This document shows positions 54,725 to 63,968 of a DNA stretch of 64,000 nt, piece after piece. Both the position numbers and the translations under genes were made by a program. The notes below the pieces were generated by a model. That model worked only from the letters and a program-made list of their open reading frames with translations. It had not been told where the DNA came from and did no database searches. The first letter of the stretch is position 1, and each line of letters begins with the position of its first letter. The stretch spans positions 5,508,501 to 5,572,500 of the forward strand of contig NZ_CP104067.1 of NCBI RefSeq assembly GCF_026651875.1, in the 5' to 3' direction. The stretch comes from Alicyclobacillus fastidiosus. GTDB lineage: Bacteria > Bacillota > Bacilli > Alicyclobacillales > Alicyclobacillaceae.

Positions 54725-54788
54725 GGTGGGGAGTGGCGCGCGCAGCGCAGAGCTGCCCCCACCCGGGTGCTACCACTAACAGGCACCG
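54725..54788 (+). other. Candidate double-strand origin / oriT
   Basis: Two neighbouring inverted repeats upstream of the initiator: GGTGGGG (54725-54731) with CCCCACC (54757-54763), and GGTGC (54666+100, i.e. 54766-54770) with GCACC (54783-54787), whose loop is TACCACTAACAG. The CTAACAG loop resembles, as I remember it, the nick loop of the ICEBs1 oriT. Function inferred from position and shape. Confidence 0.5.
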
Positions 54789-54825
54789 TTATAAATATTG
54801 GAACGATATGGATTGGAGAACTCAA

Positions 54826-56076
54826 ATGCTTAGTTCTGGGGCAGATACGCTCATCGGTCATGCAAATGTCCCCTATTCCTCGATTGTGTTCCGATCACTA
54901 ATTGATGCATTGCGGGAGGCTAAAGAGCGATACGAATATGAAGCAGTATCCATAGAGATTGGGAAAAGGATCGTCCAGTATTATCCTGAGCGTTCAAAGG
55001 GTGAATGGTACGCCTTTAAGGTGTTTATTCCAAGTGGAAGCACATCATTGCAGTACATACCCATTGAGTTTCGAATATACGGAAAACAGCTATCTAAGAA
55101 GGCCAACAAATGGCCCATTGAGCTAATTTTCCGTAGTGCTACATGTTGGAGCATGCCATTTTCTGAACTATGGCGCGCAACTATTCAAATTTTATACGAC
55201 CTTGCAAACGAGCCAAATGCAATTGTTAGCGAGGATGGCGAACTTCAACTACAGTCTCGAGTTTCTAGATTAGACTGGGCTCTCGACACAGACGAGCTAC
55301 AGTTTTGCGCGGAGGATAAAGATCGCTTTTTAACCAGAGCTCGACACAAAGCATCTTATATAGATGAAGAACAATGGTTTGAATCCGAACATGATACCGT
55401 CGAAGAAAGCCAAACTGCAATCTACCACCGAGGAGAGGCTTTCACCGGTTTCGTATTTGGTAAAGGGATGCTATTAGTTCGCATCTATAACAAATGGATT
55501 GAGGTCTCGAAGAATGCGTCTTACAAAAACTCAAAGATATTCTTTGCTGACCTTTGGAAAGATGAAGGTTGGGATCTAAAGCAAGATGTTTGGCGTATCG
55601 AGTGCCAGTTACGTCGCGAATCCCTTCACCTCTTTACTTTGGATGATGAGCGTTCTTTTGCCGATGCGAGTATTCCTGAGGCAGTCGAAAAATTCCCGAG
55701 CGTTCTGCCATATATGTATCGTTCTTGGCTATCTTTTCGTAATCCGACGGAACACAAGAACCGTAGCTTATGGCCCTTAAACGATACATGGGACGGGCTA
55801 ATTGAACGAGCTAGTAAGCAATGCGGCGTCAGTGAACGGCGGAATCTACCTATTAAATTTGACTCAGCGAGTCTAGCAAAGTCCCTACTGGGGCTACTAT
55901 CCTCGTTTGCAGTTTCAGTAGGAGAACCGTCATCTAAAGACCTGTTTATATATTTACATAAATATATTGGACAAGCATTACAGATTGACGATGTTCAGTG
56001 GCGGATTGAGCAAGCCATCCGCGAAAAGGCTGCCCAAAACGGGATTCAACTACATCAGAAATCAGAGTCTGCCTAA
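54826..56076 (+). CDS. Rep_trans-type replication initiator / relaxase
   Basis: About 416 residues from ATG 54826, which has GGAG six bases upstream; the open frame reaches back to 54691 through the GC-rich origin-like repeats, which argues against an earlier start. Family signs of Rep_trans (pT181 Rep, Tn916 Orf20, ICEBs1 NicK): SRVSRLDWALDTDEL, GFVFGKGMLLVRIYNKWIEVS and DVWRIECQLRRESL. Such proteins nick one strand at a hairpin and stay attached through a Tyr, starting rolling-circle replication or transfer. The catalytic Tyr cannot be assigned by eye. Followed by a small membrane protein and an FtsK-like ATPase. Confidence 0.83.
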   Translation: MLSSGADTLIGHANVPYSSIVFRSLIDALREAKERYEYEAVSIEIGKRIVQYYPERSKGEWYAFKVFIPSGSTSLQYIPIEFRIYGKQLSKKANKWPIELIFRSATCWSMPFSELWRATIQILYDLANEPNAIVSEDGELQLQSRVSRLDWALDTDELQFCAEDKDRFLTRARHKASYIDEEQWFESEHDTVEESQTAIYHRGEAFTGFVFGKGMLLVRIYNKWIEVSKNASYKNSKIFFADLWKDEGWDLKQDVWRIECQLRRESLHLFTLDDERSFADASIPEAVEKFPSVLPYMYRSWLSFRNPTEHKNRSLWPLNDTWDGLIERASKQCGVSERRNLPIKFDSASLAKSLLGLLSSFAVSVGEPSSKDLFIYLHKYIGQALQIDDVQWRIEQAIREKAAQNGIQLHQKSESA

Positions 56077-56089
56077 GGGTGGGATACTT

Positions 56090-56251
56090 TTGAGGTATTA
56101 CGTCCAAAGTGGAGCTTGCCTCCTATTGGGTCTCGCGTTTGCGGGAGTCTGCATGTACTTTCACGTTCCACATTTCATGGGGGAATGGATAAAAACGCTT
56201 GCTCATGATATTGTCACACCACCTTATTTTCATGAGGGGGAATTAAGATGA
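56090..56251 (+). CDS. Small membrane protein coupled to the FtsK-like ATPase
   Basis: A 53-residue protein from TTG 56090 (AAGGGTGGG upstream) with one strong transmembrane helix (about 8-24, GACLLLGLAFAGVCMYF). Its stop overlaps the ATG of the FtsK-like gene (ATGA), so the two are translationally coupled. Small membrane proteins in this position occur beside TcpA/ConQ-type coupling proteins. It may assist membrane placement of the ATPase. Not recognised by name. Confidence 0.65.
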   Translation: MRYYVQSGACLLLGLAFAGVCMYFHVPHFMGEWIKTLAHDIVTPPYFHEGELR

Positions 56252-57483
56252 TTGACCGAGATTACAACCACAACATGACCGCCGATCTAGGTCTATTCAT
56301 GGCGCTCTGCCTCATTGGATTACCTCTGCTACTTATTGGGCTACCAAACCTAGCATGGTTTGCGAGTTTATTTATCCTTTCGGCCATTGCTACTCGGATC
56401 ATGGTGGCCAAGGTCAATATACAAGATGAATATAATCCCGTTTTGCTCTGGCTAGTCGGCGGAAATCCAGTTGGACACGCCTATCGAAAAATGAATAATC
56501 GAGCGAAGACCCAACCGACCCTGCACCGTCTGACACGACTACGGCGCCGTGGAAATACACTCGTTGCACAATACGCCCTACCGCCGGGACTGTCCTTTAC
56601 CGAACTAACGAAATTGAAACCAGTGCTTGAGTCCGGTCTCAACCAACCTCTAGAGATAGCAATGGTACCTGATAATCCGGGGGTCGTGGAAATTGGGTTG
56701 GTCGGACGCTTCCGGAGGAAAATCCCACTCACAGAAGCATTGCCATGGCTGGACGCACACCCAGGCCTTGAAACGTGGTGTATTGGCATGGGATCTCAGG
56801 AACTTGCCACAATCTCGATGGATGACTTTCCGCACCTTCTCGTAGTTGGTCGTACGGGAGGCGGTAAGACCAATCTGATTAAAGTGATTCTCGAATCACT
56901 ACTGTATATGGGATCGGCAAAGCTTATCCTTGCCGACCTCAAAGGCGGTTCCGATTACCAGGTATTTCAGTCACGACTCATAATGGCTACAACGATTCCG
57001 GAGTTGCTTGAAACGGTGACCCAATTACTAGATCTGATGCGTGAACGGCAGCGAAAGTTGCTCGAAGATGAACACGTAATCTTTGAATCTATCGCGCTTG
57101 TCATCGATGAATTCGCCAATGTTCCAACCGCAGCAAATTCAAAAACCAACAAACAGGAAGCCGAACAGGCAAAAGAGATTCTAAACATTTTGAACACCAT
57201 TTTGCAACAAGGACGCTCGACAAATATTCATGTGCTCATTGCACCACAACGCCCAGATGCGGATACCGTACCAGGGACACTTCGTGCCAATCTTGATGCA
57301 GTCGTCACATTCCATGTTACAACGGCGGTTCAGTCGGGTGTGATTCTAGGTGCTGGACACAATGAAGCGTTTGAACTTCCAGCGATAAAAGGCCGTGCTC
57401 TCATTTCTCAGGCAGGAGAATTGCAACAAGTACAAGTGTTCCAGTGGCAACAACTGCAACCAAACAAAACCCAAGGAGCGTAA
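56248..57483 (+). CDS. FtsK/SpoIIIE-like DNA translocase (TcpA/ConQ type)
   Basis: A 411-residue ATPase with GAGGGGGAA upstream of ATG. Two N-terminal membrane helices (about 14-50, LFMALCLIGLPLLLIGLP and FASLFILSAIATRIMV), then the motor domain: Walker A VVGRTGGGKTNLIKV, LILADLKGGSDYQVF, Walker B ALVIDEFANV, and LQQGRSTNIHVLIAPQRPDADTVPGTLRANLDAVVTF, a hallmark of FtsK-type transfer ATPases. It is close in size to Tn916 Orf21/ICEBs1 ConQ and shorter than AICE TraB. It would pump DNA of the element, processed by the adjacent initiator, across the membrane. Confidence 0.9.
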   Translation: MIDRDYNHNMTADLGLFMALCLIGLPLLLIGLPNLAWFASLFILSAIATRIMVAKVNIQDEYNPVLLWLVGGNPVGHAYRKMNNRAKTQPTLHRLTRLRRRGNTLVAQYALPPGLSFTELTKLKPVLESGLNQPLEIAMVPDNPGVVEIGLVGRFRRKIPLTEALPWLDAHPGLETWCIGMGSQELATISMDDFPHLLVVGRTGGGKTNLIKVILESLLYMGSAKLILADLKGGSDYQVFQSRLIMATTIPELLETVTQLLDLMRERQRKLLEDEHVIFESIALVIDEFANVPTAANSKTNKQEAEQAKEILNILNTILQQGRSTNIHVLIAPQRPDADTVPGTLRANLDAVVTFHVTTAVQSGVILGAGHNEAFELPAIKGRALISQAGELQQVQVFQWQQLQPNKTQGA

Positions 57484-57805
57484 AAATCTATGAAAACAGA
57501 GACAGTTCATTACAACGTCAAAACAATGCGTGGAAATGCTCCCCTCCAATAGATTGGAAATAGACGCATTGACACCATTTGATACGTCATGGGGCCCCTG
57601 TAACATGCACCCTTTACCAACTACCTCCGATTCCGGGTAGAGCATTGTTATCTCTAGGTGGACACTTGCAGCAAATTCAGGCGTATGAGTGGATAACTTT
57701 ATGAATACACACGCCTTCTTGCAAATGGCTAACGGTAGGTCTGTCGCCAACCCCCGTTCGGGACTTACACCCTATAGATTCCGTCCATGCCGGGCGTACC
57801 ACGAA
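57484..57805. other. Intergenic end of the unit, possible tiny ORF
   Basis: Convergent gap between the FtsK-like gene and surface gene B. A 20-codon frame at 57490-57552 (MKTETVHYNVKTMRGNAPLQ) has AAGGAG 12 bases before its ATG, too far for confidence. No other feature is supported. It shows no clear similarity to the DNA beyond the end of surface gene A (45403-45540). Confidence 0.4.
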
Positions 57806-57807
57806 AA

Positions 57808-57833
57808 AGGAGGGTGACCGAAGTCACCCTCCT
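57808..57833 (-). terminator. Terminator of surface-protein gene B
   Basis: Perfect stem AGGAGGGTGAC / GTCACCCTCCT with a CGAA/TTCG loop, followed on the minus strand by TTTTTCG. It lies 17 bp past the stop codon. Confidence 0.92.
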
Positions 57834-57849
57834 CAATCGAATATCCAAG

Positions 57850-60813
57850 TTATTGCCAATTGATTGTAGATACTGTGTCACCAGCGTCTGCAGTAGGTGC
57901 AGAACCGTTGATGTCAATCGTCGTCGTACCACTGGATGGGTAGCTAACAACAGCCGTCGCTTGGTAGCTACTTGTTGACGGGCTGGTTTGCAACGACAGG
58001 GTTGCCGGTGAACCACCATCTGTACCGTAGTAGTTAACACCGCCGTTTTGCAAGGTAAGTTGAACTTTACCGTTTGCGTCAGTGTAAACCGTTAGGCCAC
58101 TCGTGCTACCCCAAGATACAACACCTGGTAGTACAACACTGTTGTAGGCTGTAGCTTCCGGTGTAGTCACGGCGTACAACGGAATCGGAGTAGGCTCCGT
58201 GGTGTTATTTGTGCCAAACGTCTGGCTCAATGATGTACCATTAACGGCCGTGATCCAGAGGTTAGTGTTTGCTGTTGCACCAGCCTGACCAGTAACTACG
58301 GAGACAGGCGCATCCACAACTGGATTGCCGTTAGCGTCTTCAACTGTGAGCGTTACGTTTTCACCCGTGCCATTCACAGGAGACGCAAGGGATGGGCTGG
58401 CTGCAAGTTTCGCAGCACCACCTGGAATGAACTGCGGCTTAGCCGTTGCGGATACACTGCCGATAGCAGCAGTCACAGTCGGAGTCTCGGTGGATTCATC
58501 GCCAACACTGAAGTTCAGGCCAGAAACCAAACGATGACCCGTGGTCAGAACATTACCTTCATCGGACGGAAGCGCAAATGTGCCCTTTGTGAATGTAGGT
58601 TCTGCAGTTACACCTGCCGGAAGTTCCGAAGCACCACCCGTACCACTTGTCGTGCTCAAGGTCGTGCTGGTAGCACCAGTCGACGTATTTACAGAGTAGT
58701 ATCCAATGGTTGTTCCATTGACGGATACTTGGAAGTAGTCCGTGTCAGCTTGCGCACCAGCTGGTGTGTAGCCCGTAACAGTTGCATTAACAGCCGTTAC
58801 TTTGTTTGGAAGTCCCGGGTTCTCACCGTCGAGATAGACACCGTCAACAGCATCGATGAACGAGCTGCCACCAGAGGACAATTGGTACGTTACAGTACCA
58901 GATGTGTTGTCCGCCAAGTAATCTTGTGCACTACCGTCGAATGCCCCAACTTCAATGTTATTGAGACCATTGGTGACATAATCGCTACTGTTTTCAACAG
59001 TAGAAGGATACTCTACGTTACTCAGTGAAGTGGTCGGTGCATTACTGTTGTTCACGTATGCCGTAACTAACTGTCCATTAGCTGCCACACCGACATTTGC
59101 CACAGATGTGGTTGAACCCGTGTAGTTCACATAAATGGAACCAATCGAGTCTCCGCTGTTGCCAACTTCACTATTTTGAATTACATAGACGTTGTATTGG
59201 TCGTCATCACCAATCGTTGAGTCATTCGCCGTAAACGAGAACTGACCGTTTGCATTGGTGGTTACGATTTGGCCGAAAGGCGAACCAGTCGAGCTGACCT
59301 CAGATCCACTAGCTGGCGTAGCGTTCGGAAAATCTGTAGCAGTGCTGCCACTTACATATTTACCTTTGCCGCCGACACTCGTAATGAGCAATGTTGCGTT
59401 CGGCACTGGGTTACCCAGAACATCTTCAGCAGTTGCCGTTACCGTAACATTAGAACTAGCTGACGCCGTGTAAGGGGATCCGACTGTGCCGCTACCACCG
59501 GTTACACCAGATGCACCCAATGTAGAATTCAACTGAGTTGCAACACCGGAATCACCCCAGCCGACGTACGTTGTAAGACCTGTCTGACCAGATGGTGTAG
59601 CAGTAATCGTAGCCGTGTCAGCTTCGTTGCTGTTAACCCAAATTGTCGCTTGACCCTGTGAGTTCGTTGCAACAGTTTGTGGCGAGGTAAGTTCCGTTCC
59701 AGCGCTATTAGCCAAGAAAGCATCGCCATGAACGCTAGAAATGCTGAAGTTAACATTTACGTTCGCTTGAGGTTCCCCGTTCAAGAGCGGCAAAGTTACA
59801 GTTACTGGAACCAAACCAGTTGTTTCATTGCTCAAGCTAGACACAGGAACCTGATACGCATCAGACGAGTCTGCAGCATAAGGAGAAATTGCGGCTGTAT
59901 TAGCGGTCACAAATTCAGCATAGACCTTTGAATCGGTAACTTGAGTACCGTTAACCGTGTACGGAGCGGCAAATTGGAACGTGTAAGATGCAGCAACACC
60001 GCTTGGTACGCTAATCGTTGCCACAGCTTCGCCGGCAGCATTTGTAGCAACCTGGAAGCTATAGCCACCGGTAATCGCTGTCGGATTTGCGTTAATCCCG
60101 TTAACAGTCACAGTTGGCTCTTGGCTGCCCCAAACTGACAGTGTCGTGTTTACGCCAGCAACTGGGTTACCATTTGCATCGGTTAAGTTCGCACTAACCG
60201 TCAAATCCGAACCATAGGAAACAGCTGGGGATGCTGCTGCGCCCGTACCACTGTTAGCACCGCCAATGGTAATTGGACCAATCGAGCCAGTTCCGTTAGT
60301 GGAACCAACGATCTTCAAGCCAGTTTGGCCGGAGAAGGAACCGTTAACGCCAAGAGCGGTCAAGACGTTGTTGATGTAGTAAACAGGCATGTAGGTCGTA
60401 GCTTGTGCCTTCGCGCCACCAGCTGGGTCCTTAGCAACCTGCGTGTTGAACTTCTTAACAACCGTGCCGTTAACCGTAACGGTCGTGTTACCCGTGCCAA
60501 CGCCGCCAGCAACTGCTGCTGGGGTTACGCCATTAGCCGTGATAGCAAAGGTGTGGGTTGTGCCATCCCAAGTAGCCGTGTAGCCAATCTTAGCCAAAGC
60601 TTGTTCGAAGTAGTAGACAGGGAAGAAACCAGTTGTGTTACCGGAATCCTTGCCCGTCATTTCGTAAGGGTTAGAAAGAACAGAACCGTTAACTACGATA
60701 GGTAGTTGGCCGGCCTTGGTTAGACCTGATGTTGTTGTTGCTGCAAATGCCATCGGCGAAACTGAGCCGAGTACAACTGCTGCTGCAGCAATACCTGTAA
60801 GCGCACGTTTCAA
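57850..60813 (-). CDS. Surface (S-layer/Big-1-like) protein B, intact
   Basis: An exported protein of 987 residues from TTG 60813 (ATG 60843 gives 997). Signal peptide MKRALTGIAAAAVVLG as in gene A. Residues about 30-190 keep the same two stalk-like repeats (FFPVYYFEQALAKIGY; YMPVYYINNVLTALG) with high identity to A. Beyond about 200 the Big-1-like domains are only distantly similar (TDANGNPVAGVNTTL, EDVLGNPVPNATLLI, EDANGNPVVDAPVSV), though the last domain again shares LWITAVNG and TEPTPIPLY. Low charge, very Thr/Ser/Asn/Gly-rich, few Cys. It may form or attach to an outer layer, with the conserved N-terminus as anchor and the rest exposed. Confidence 0.9.
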   Translation of the reverse strand: MKRALTGIAAAAVVLGSVSPMAFAATTTSGLTKAGQLPIVVNGSVLSNPYEMTGKDSGNTTGFFPVYYFEQALAKIGYTATWDGTTHTFAITANGVTPAAVAGGVGTGNTTVTVNGTVVKKFNTQVAKDPAGGAKAQATTYMPVYYINNVLTALGVNGSFSGQTGLKIVGSTNGTGSIGPITIGGANSGTGAAASPAVSYGSDLTVSANLTDANGNPVAGVNTTLSVWGSQEPTVTVNGINANPTAITGGYSFQVATNAAGEAVATISVPSGVAASYTFQFAAPYTVNGTQVTDSKVYAEFVTANTAAISPYAADSSDAYQVPVSSLSNETTGLVPVTVTLPLLNGEPQANVNVNFSISSVHGDAFLANSAGTELTSPQTVATNSQGQATIWVNSNEADTATITATPSGQTGLTTYVGWGDSGVATQLNSTLGASGVTGGSGTVGSPYTASASSNVTVTATAEDVLGNPVPNATLLITSVGGKGKYVSGSTATDFPNATPASGSEVSSTGSPFGQIVTTNANGQFSFTANDSTIGDDDQYNVYVIQNSEVGNSGDSIGSIYVNYTGSTTSVANVGVAANGQLVTAYVNNSNAPTTSLSNVEYPSTVENSSDYVTNGLNNIEVGAFDGSAQDYLADNTSGTVTYQLSSGGSSFIDAVDGVYLDGENPGLPNKVTAVNATVTGYTPAGAQADTDYFQVSVNGTTIGYYSVNTSTGATSTTLSTTSGTGGASELPAGVTAEPTFTKGTFALPSDEGNVLTTGHRLVSGLNFSVGDESTETPTVTAAIGSVSATAKPQFIPGGAAKLAASPSLASPVNGTGENVTLTVEDANGNPVVDAPVSVVTGQAGATANTNLWITAVNGTSLSQTFGTNNTTEPTPIPLYAVTTPEATAYNSVVLPGVVSWGSTSGLTVYTDANGKVQLTLQNGGVNYYGTDGGSPATLSLQTSPSTSSYQATAVVSYPSSGTTTIDINGSAPTADAGDTVSTINWQ

Positions 60814-60896
60814 GAGTATTTGATAGTCCCCGCATCTCCCCATTTCTGATAGCCCACCATAGTCCCAAAAAGGTTGATATTACGCGGGATTTTCAT
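60810..60896 (-). CDS. 28-codon leader peptide (copy B)
   Basis: Same frame and bases as the leader at 51320-51406: ATG 60896 after AGGAAGGGG, stop TGA overlapping the TTG 60813 of surface gene B. Conservation here is not independent evidence of selection because the whole 3.2-kb repeat is identical. Confidence 0.5.
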   Translation of the reverse strand: MKIPRNINLFGTMVGYQKWGDAGTIKYS

Positions 60897-61059
60897 AGTC
60901 TATCCCCTTCCTTTATTCAACAGATGAAAATAGTTTGCAATATAATAGAAAGCCTTCTGATAGGATGCGTGGAAAATGAAATTCGGAATCATCCAATTGG
61001 TAAGGGAGTTAAAGTACAAAAAAAGAGGGAGACAGTGTCCCCCTAAAAAAGGAAATTGG

Positions 61060-61770
61060 TTATTTGGAAAGTAGGAGATCAATTTCATGCCCAAATCCGT
61101 AGTTCTTAAAGAAGTCAATTAGGGCAATCTCAAAGACCTCACGTTGACTGATATTGTTCTCTTTACTAAACCGTTTCACCAACTCATTTAGGTCCGAAAC
61201 CATATGAACAGATTTAACTGTGTATACGCCCGGTACCAAATATCTTGGAACCTCGGATAGTGCAGGCATAGTCTGTTCGAGTAAACGGGTTAGCTTATCT
61301 TCATGTTGGATAAGCAAAGAAAATATAGAGGAGTATTTATCCCAGTCCGATTTATTCAACTCGGATTGTGATACATTGGAATGGCTCACTTCCTCTACAG
61401 CTGCCTCATGTTTAGGAATATAATTATGTTCCTCTGTAGACCAGACATATCCACGGGCTTGCATGTATTGAGCCATATCATGATGGCTAGGGAATCGTAG
61501 CCGTTTCGCAATGTCTTTTGCATCGGCATTTGGGTCCCGGAACTGGGCGATAATGTCAAGAGCACGGGATGCAACTACGCGGGCCTGCTTTTGATTTCGT
61601 TTAACATACGTCCCACTACGCTTGTCCCATCGATACCCTCTACGACGCATGTACTGATCTAGACTTTGGTGATTTCTCAGCTGGTACCGCTGTGCTAACT
61701 CCTCCCGAGTAGAACCACTAGACAATCCCTTCAAAATTTCATTCAGCCGTTCTTCATGGGTTTCGTCCAT
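61060..61770 (-). CDS. DNA-binding-type protein with duplicated HTH-like motif (copy B)
   Basis: Residue-identical to the protein encoded at 51570-52280: two HTH-like repeats (about 5-55 and 67-118) and a ribbon-helix-helix-like tail (about 180-236). The same terminator and surface-gene promoter region follow. With two identical copies in tandem, either could act on both surface promoters. Function is not recognised; an accessory role in recombination or regulation of the surface gene is inferred from position. Confidence 0.75.
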   Translation of the reverse strand: MDETHEERLNEILKGLSSGSTREELAQRYQLRNHQSLDQYMRRRGYRWDKRSGTYVKRNQKQARVVASRALDIIAQFRDPNADAKDIAKRLRFPSHHDMAQYMQARGYVWSTEEHNYIPKHEAAVEEVSHSNVSQSELNKSDWDKYSSIFSLLIQHEDKLTRLLEQTMPALSEVPRYLVPGVYTVKSVHMVSDLNELVKRFSKENNISQREVFEIALIDFFKNYGFGHEIDLLLSK

Positions 61771-61781
61771 CCATTCCCCTC

Positions 61782-62645
61782 CTATAACCTATTTACTGCT
61801 TGTGAGAGATCATCAAGTGTGGCATGTGTATATACAGATGTTACGGTTAAGGAGCTATGCCCGAGTAATTTTTGAATCTGGACTACATTAACCCCTCGTT
61901 GTACTAAACTCGTTGCAAAACTATGCCGGAGCATATGTGCAGTAACCTTTTCCATCCCTAAAGACTGACTTGTACGAAAAAGAACATGGTTGAAATAAGA
62001 TGGTGATAATCGTCCAGTTGTTTCCGTAGCAAAGAATCGTTCCTTAGCAGTTGCATGGCTGCGGTAGGTTTCACGATACGTATCTAGAATCGGAAAAAGT
62101 TTATCTGCAATGGGAACCGTTCGATTCTTCTTCCCCTTCCCATTGATGACACGAATACAATTTGAGGCAAAGTCCACATTTTGCATAGTTAGATTCACAC
62201 ATTCAGAAATTCGAAGTCCTGTGTAAAACAAGGTATATGCAGCTGCTTGTATAACCGGGTGTGAAATGTGAGCAATAAACGGTTCCAGATTGTCCTCTGG
62301 TACATGCATGCGTTCTCGTTTTGCATATCGAACAGGCTCCATGTGATCGGCAACGTTCACGCTACAAATTTCTTTTTGGATAAGAAAACGGAAAAAGGAG
62401 CGTATCCCGAACAAAATTCGATTGCGAGTAGCTGGTCCAAGTCCACGATCATGCTTGAGGAACGCGATGTATTCTTCGACATCTTCCCGAGTGGTATCCT
62501 CGACATACCATGGCCCGTTGTACTTGCGCTCATAGAATCGTTCGAAATTCCGCAAATCAGACTGATAGCCGATTACAGTCTTTTGGCTCCGTTCTGCCGT
62601 CAACAAATGATCGGTAAACAACAAAACTGCTTCGTGTGCAATCAT
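61782..62645 (-). CDS. Tyrosine recombinase, XerC/D-like (copy B)
   Basis: 287 residues, identical to the recombinase at 52292-53155, with all catalytic residues intact (TGLRISE, GKGKKNR, HMLRHSF, LLGHSS, SVYTHA). ATG 62645 has AAAGGAGGG upstream. Presence of an identical recombinase in each unit is what one expects of a tandemly integrated element rather than of a single shuffling locus with one recombinase. Confidence 0.93.
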   Translation of the reverse strand: MIAHEAVLLFTDHLLTAERSQKTVIGYQSDLRNFERFYERKYNGPWYVEDTTREDVEEYIAFLKHDRGLGPATRNRILFGIRSFFRFLIQKEICSVNVADHMEPVRYAKRERMHVPEDNLEPFIAHISHPVIQAAAYTLFYTGLRISECVNLTMQNVDFASNCIRVINGKGKKNRTVPIADKLFPILDTYRETYRSHATAKERFFATETTGRLSPSYFNHVLFRTSQSLGMEKVTAHMLRHSFATSLVQRGVNVVQIQKLLGHSSLTVTSVYTHATLDDLSQAVNRL

Positions 62646-62692
62646 ATAGCACCCTCCTTTAATGTGAAGCCTCGCGCAAACCGCGCATAAAA

Positions 62693-62819
62693 AGGCATTC
62701 TGCCTAACGACCGATTTGGGTGAAGACGCAAAAAGGGTCAAGCGTGCGATAGCACCGCGTGAGCGGCTCGCGCTTGACCCTTTTGTGGCTTCGCCCATAC
62801 TCCCCTAGGCAGAAAGCCT
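62693..62819. repeat. Nested inverted repeat (copy B)
   Basis: Same three-stem structure as 53203-53330, one base shorter because a T is missing from the inner right arm. The change costs one base pair, so the fold is preserved. Confidence 0.85.
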
Positions 62820-62850
62820 AAATTGAATTCCTTTTCACCCTTACTTCATT

Positions 62851-63717
62851 CTAGGCATTCAATGCGTGTAGAACCGGCTGCTTGTTCTCGATTTTGCCCT
62901 CAAGTTCCAACAAATGAAGAGTATCCTCGATCACTCGCCGCTGGCTCGATTCACTCAAATTCTGTAGTCCAGGCACATAATGAGGCGCGTGATTCATCTG
63001 CAATGGACGCCCCAACATCCCGACAACGACATACCAGCGTCCCTCAACAGAAGCTAGGTCCAGCTCTACTTTTTCAATCGCCTGTTTTGAGTCAATTCCC
63101 CACTCCTCGGTATCTCGCCAGGACAGATTAAACCGAGTCCGTAAAGAAAGTTCCAACGGCATTGCCATAGGTTGTTCTGGATTCTCTAAGTCTGCAAATG
63201 CAAACACGGGCGGCATCCCATGTACACGATAACAGAGCAATGCACCATCTTGAATTTGTTGTAGGGACTCCAAGCGACGTATGATCACCGCCTGGTTCAT
63301 CTGTATTCCCCACCATTGTAAAATGGGCGTAGGTTCAATGAACTTGAGTGCCTTACTGCTACAGTCGATATTAAAAAACTGACTAGCTTCCTGTAAAAAA
63401 GGGAAAGACTCCATAAGCGATGGCTCATTCCGTTCCGCTTTTACTGGCATCGCCCGTAATTGCTTCACCATCTCTTCCCCAAATAACTCTTCTAGAATTG
63501 ATAAATCCCCCAACTCTTGCGCGGCCTTGATCATTATTCGGTGAGTTGGAACCTTCCTGCCTGTTTCAATATTTGCGTAGTAGGACTTAGACAAGCCGAT
63601 CCGTTCTGACATTTCCTGTTGCGTATATCTCAATAACTTACGCTGTACCGCAATCCATGCCGAAAACTTTTCAGCTTGATCCCTAGTAATCTGTTCCGTT
63701 GTTGAGACCCTTGGCAT
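62851..63717 (-). CDS. XRE-family regulator (copy B)
   Basis: Identical to the 288-residue regulator at 53362-54228: N-terminal Cro/CI helix-turn-helix (about 15-72) and an unrecognised C-terminal domain, ATG 63717 after AAGGAGG. It again faces a divergent gene across the same operator repeats, which implies that a second replication/transfer operon begins to its right outside the window. Confidence 0.88.
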   Translation of the reverse strand: MPRVSTTEQITRDQAEKFSAWIAVQRKLLRYTQQEMSERIGLSKSYYANIETGRKVPTHRIMIKAAQELGDLSILEELFGEEMVKQLRAMPVKAERNEPSLMESFPFLQEASQFFNIDCSSKALKFIEPTPILQWWGIQMNQAVIIRRLESLQQIQDGALLCYRVHGMPPVFAFADLENPEQPMAMPLELSLRTRFNLSWRDTEEWGIDSKQAIEKVELDLASVEGRWYVVVGMLGRPLQMNHAPHYVPGLQNLSESSQRRVIEDTLHLLELEGKIENKQPVLHALNA

Positions 63718-63968
63718 ATATACAACCTCCTTCAAGAAAACACAGGAGCAATATATTTTTATTTGTATTCTAATTGTAGCCTAAAACACAATTTTTGAGT
63801 ACACACCTGCCAAAAAGAGCAAAATCAAGTAAGAAAAGAAGACAACCAGCAGATAAATACACATAAAAGAACTTATTATGTATCCTATTGTGTTGATCAT
63901 AAAGTATCCCTATGGTATATTTATCCCACGATACCAATACTATTTTGTATCCTAGAAAGGTGATTAAA

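Noticed and set aside
54691..54825. Longer initiator start at TTG 54691
   Set aside because: The added residues come from GC-rich inverted repeats and overlap the end of the 77-residue gene; ATG 54826 has a well-placed GGAG.
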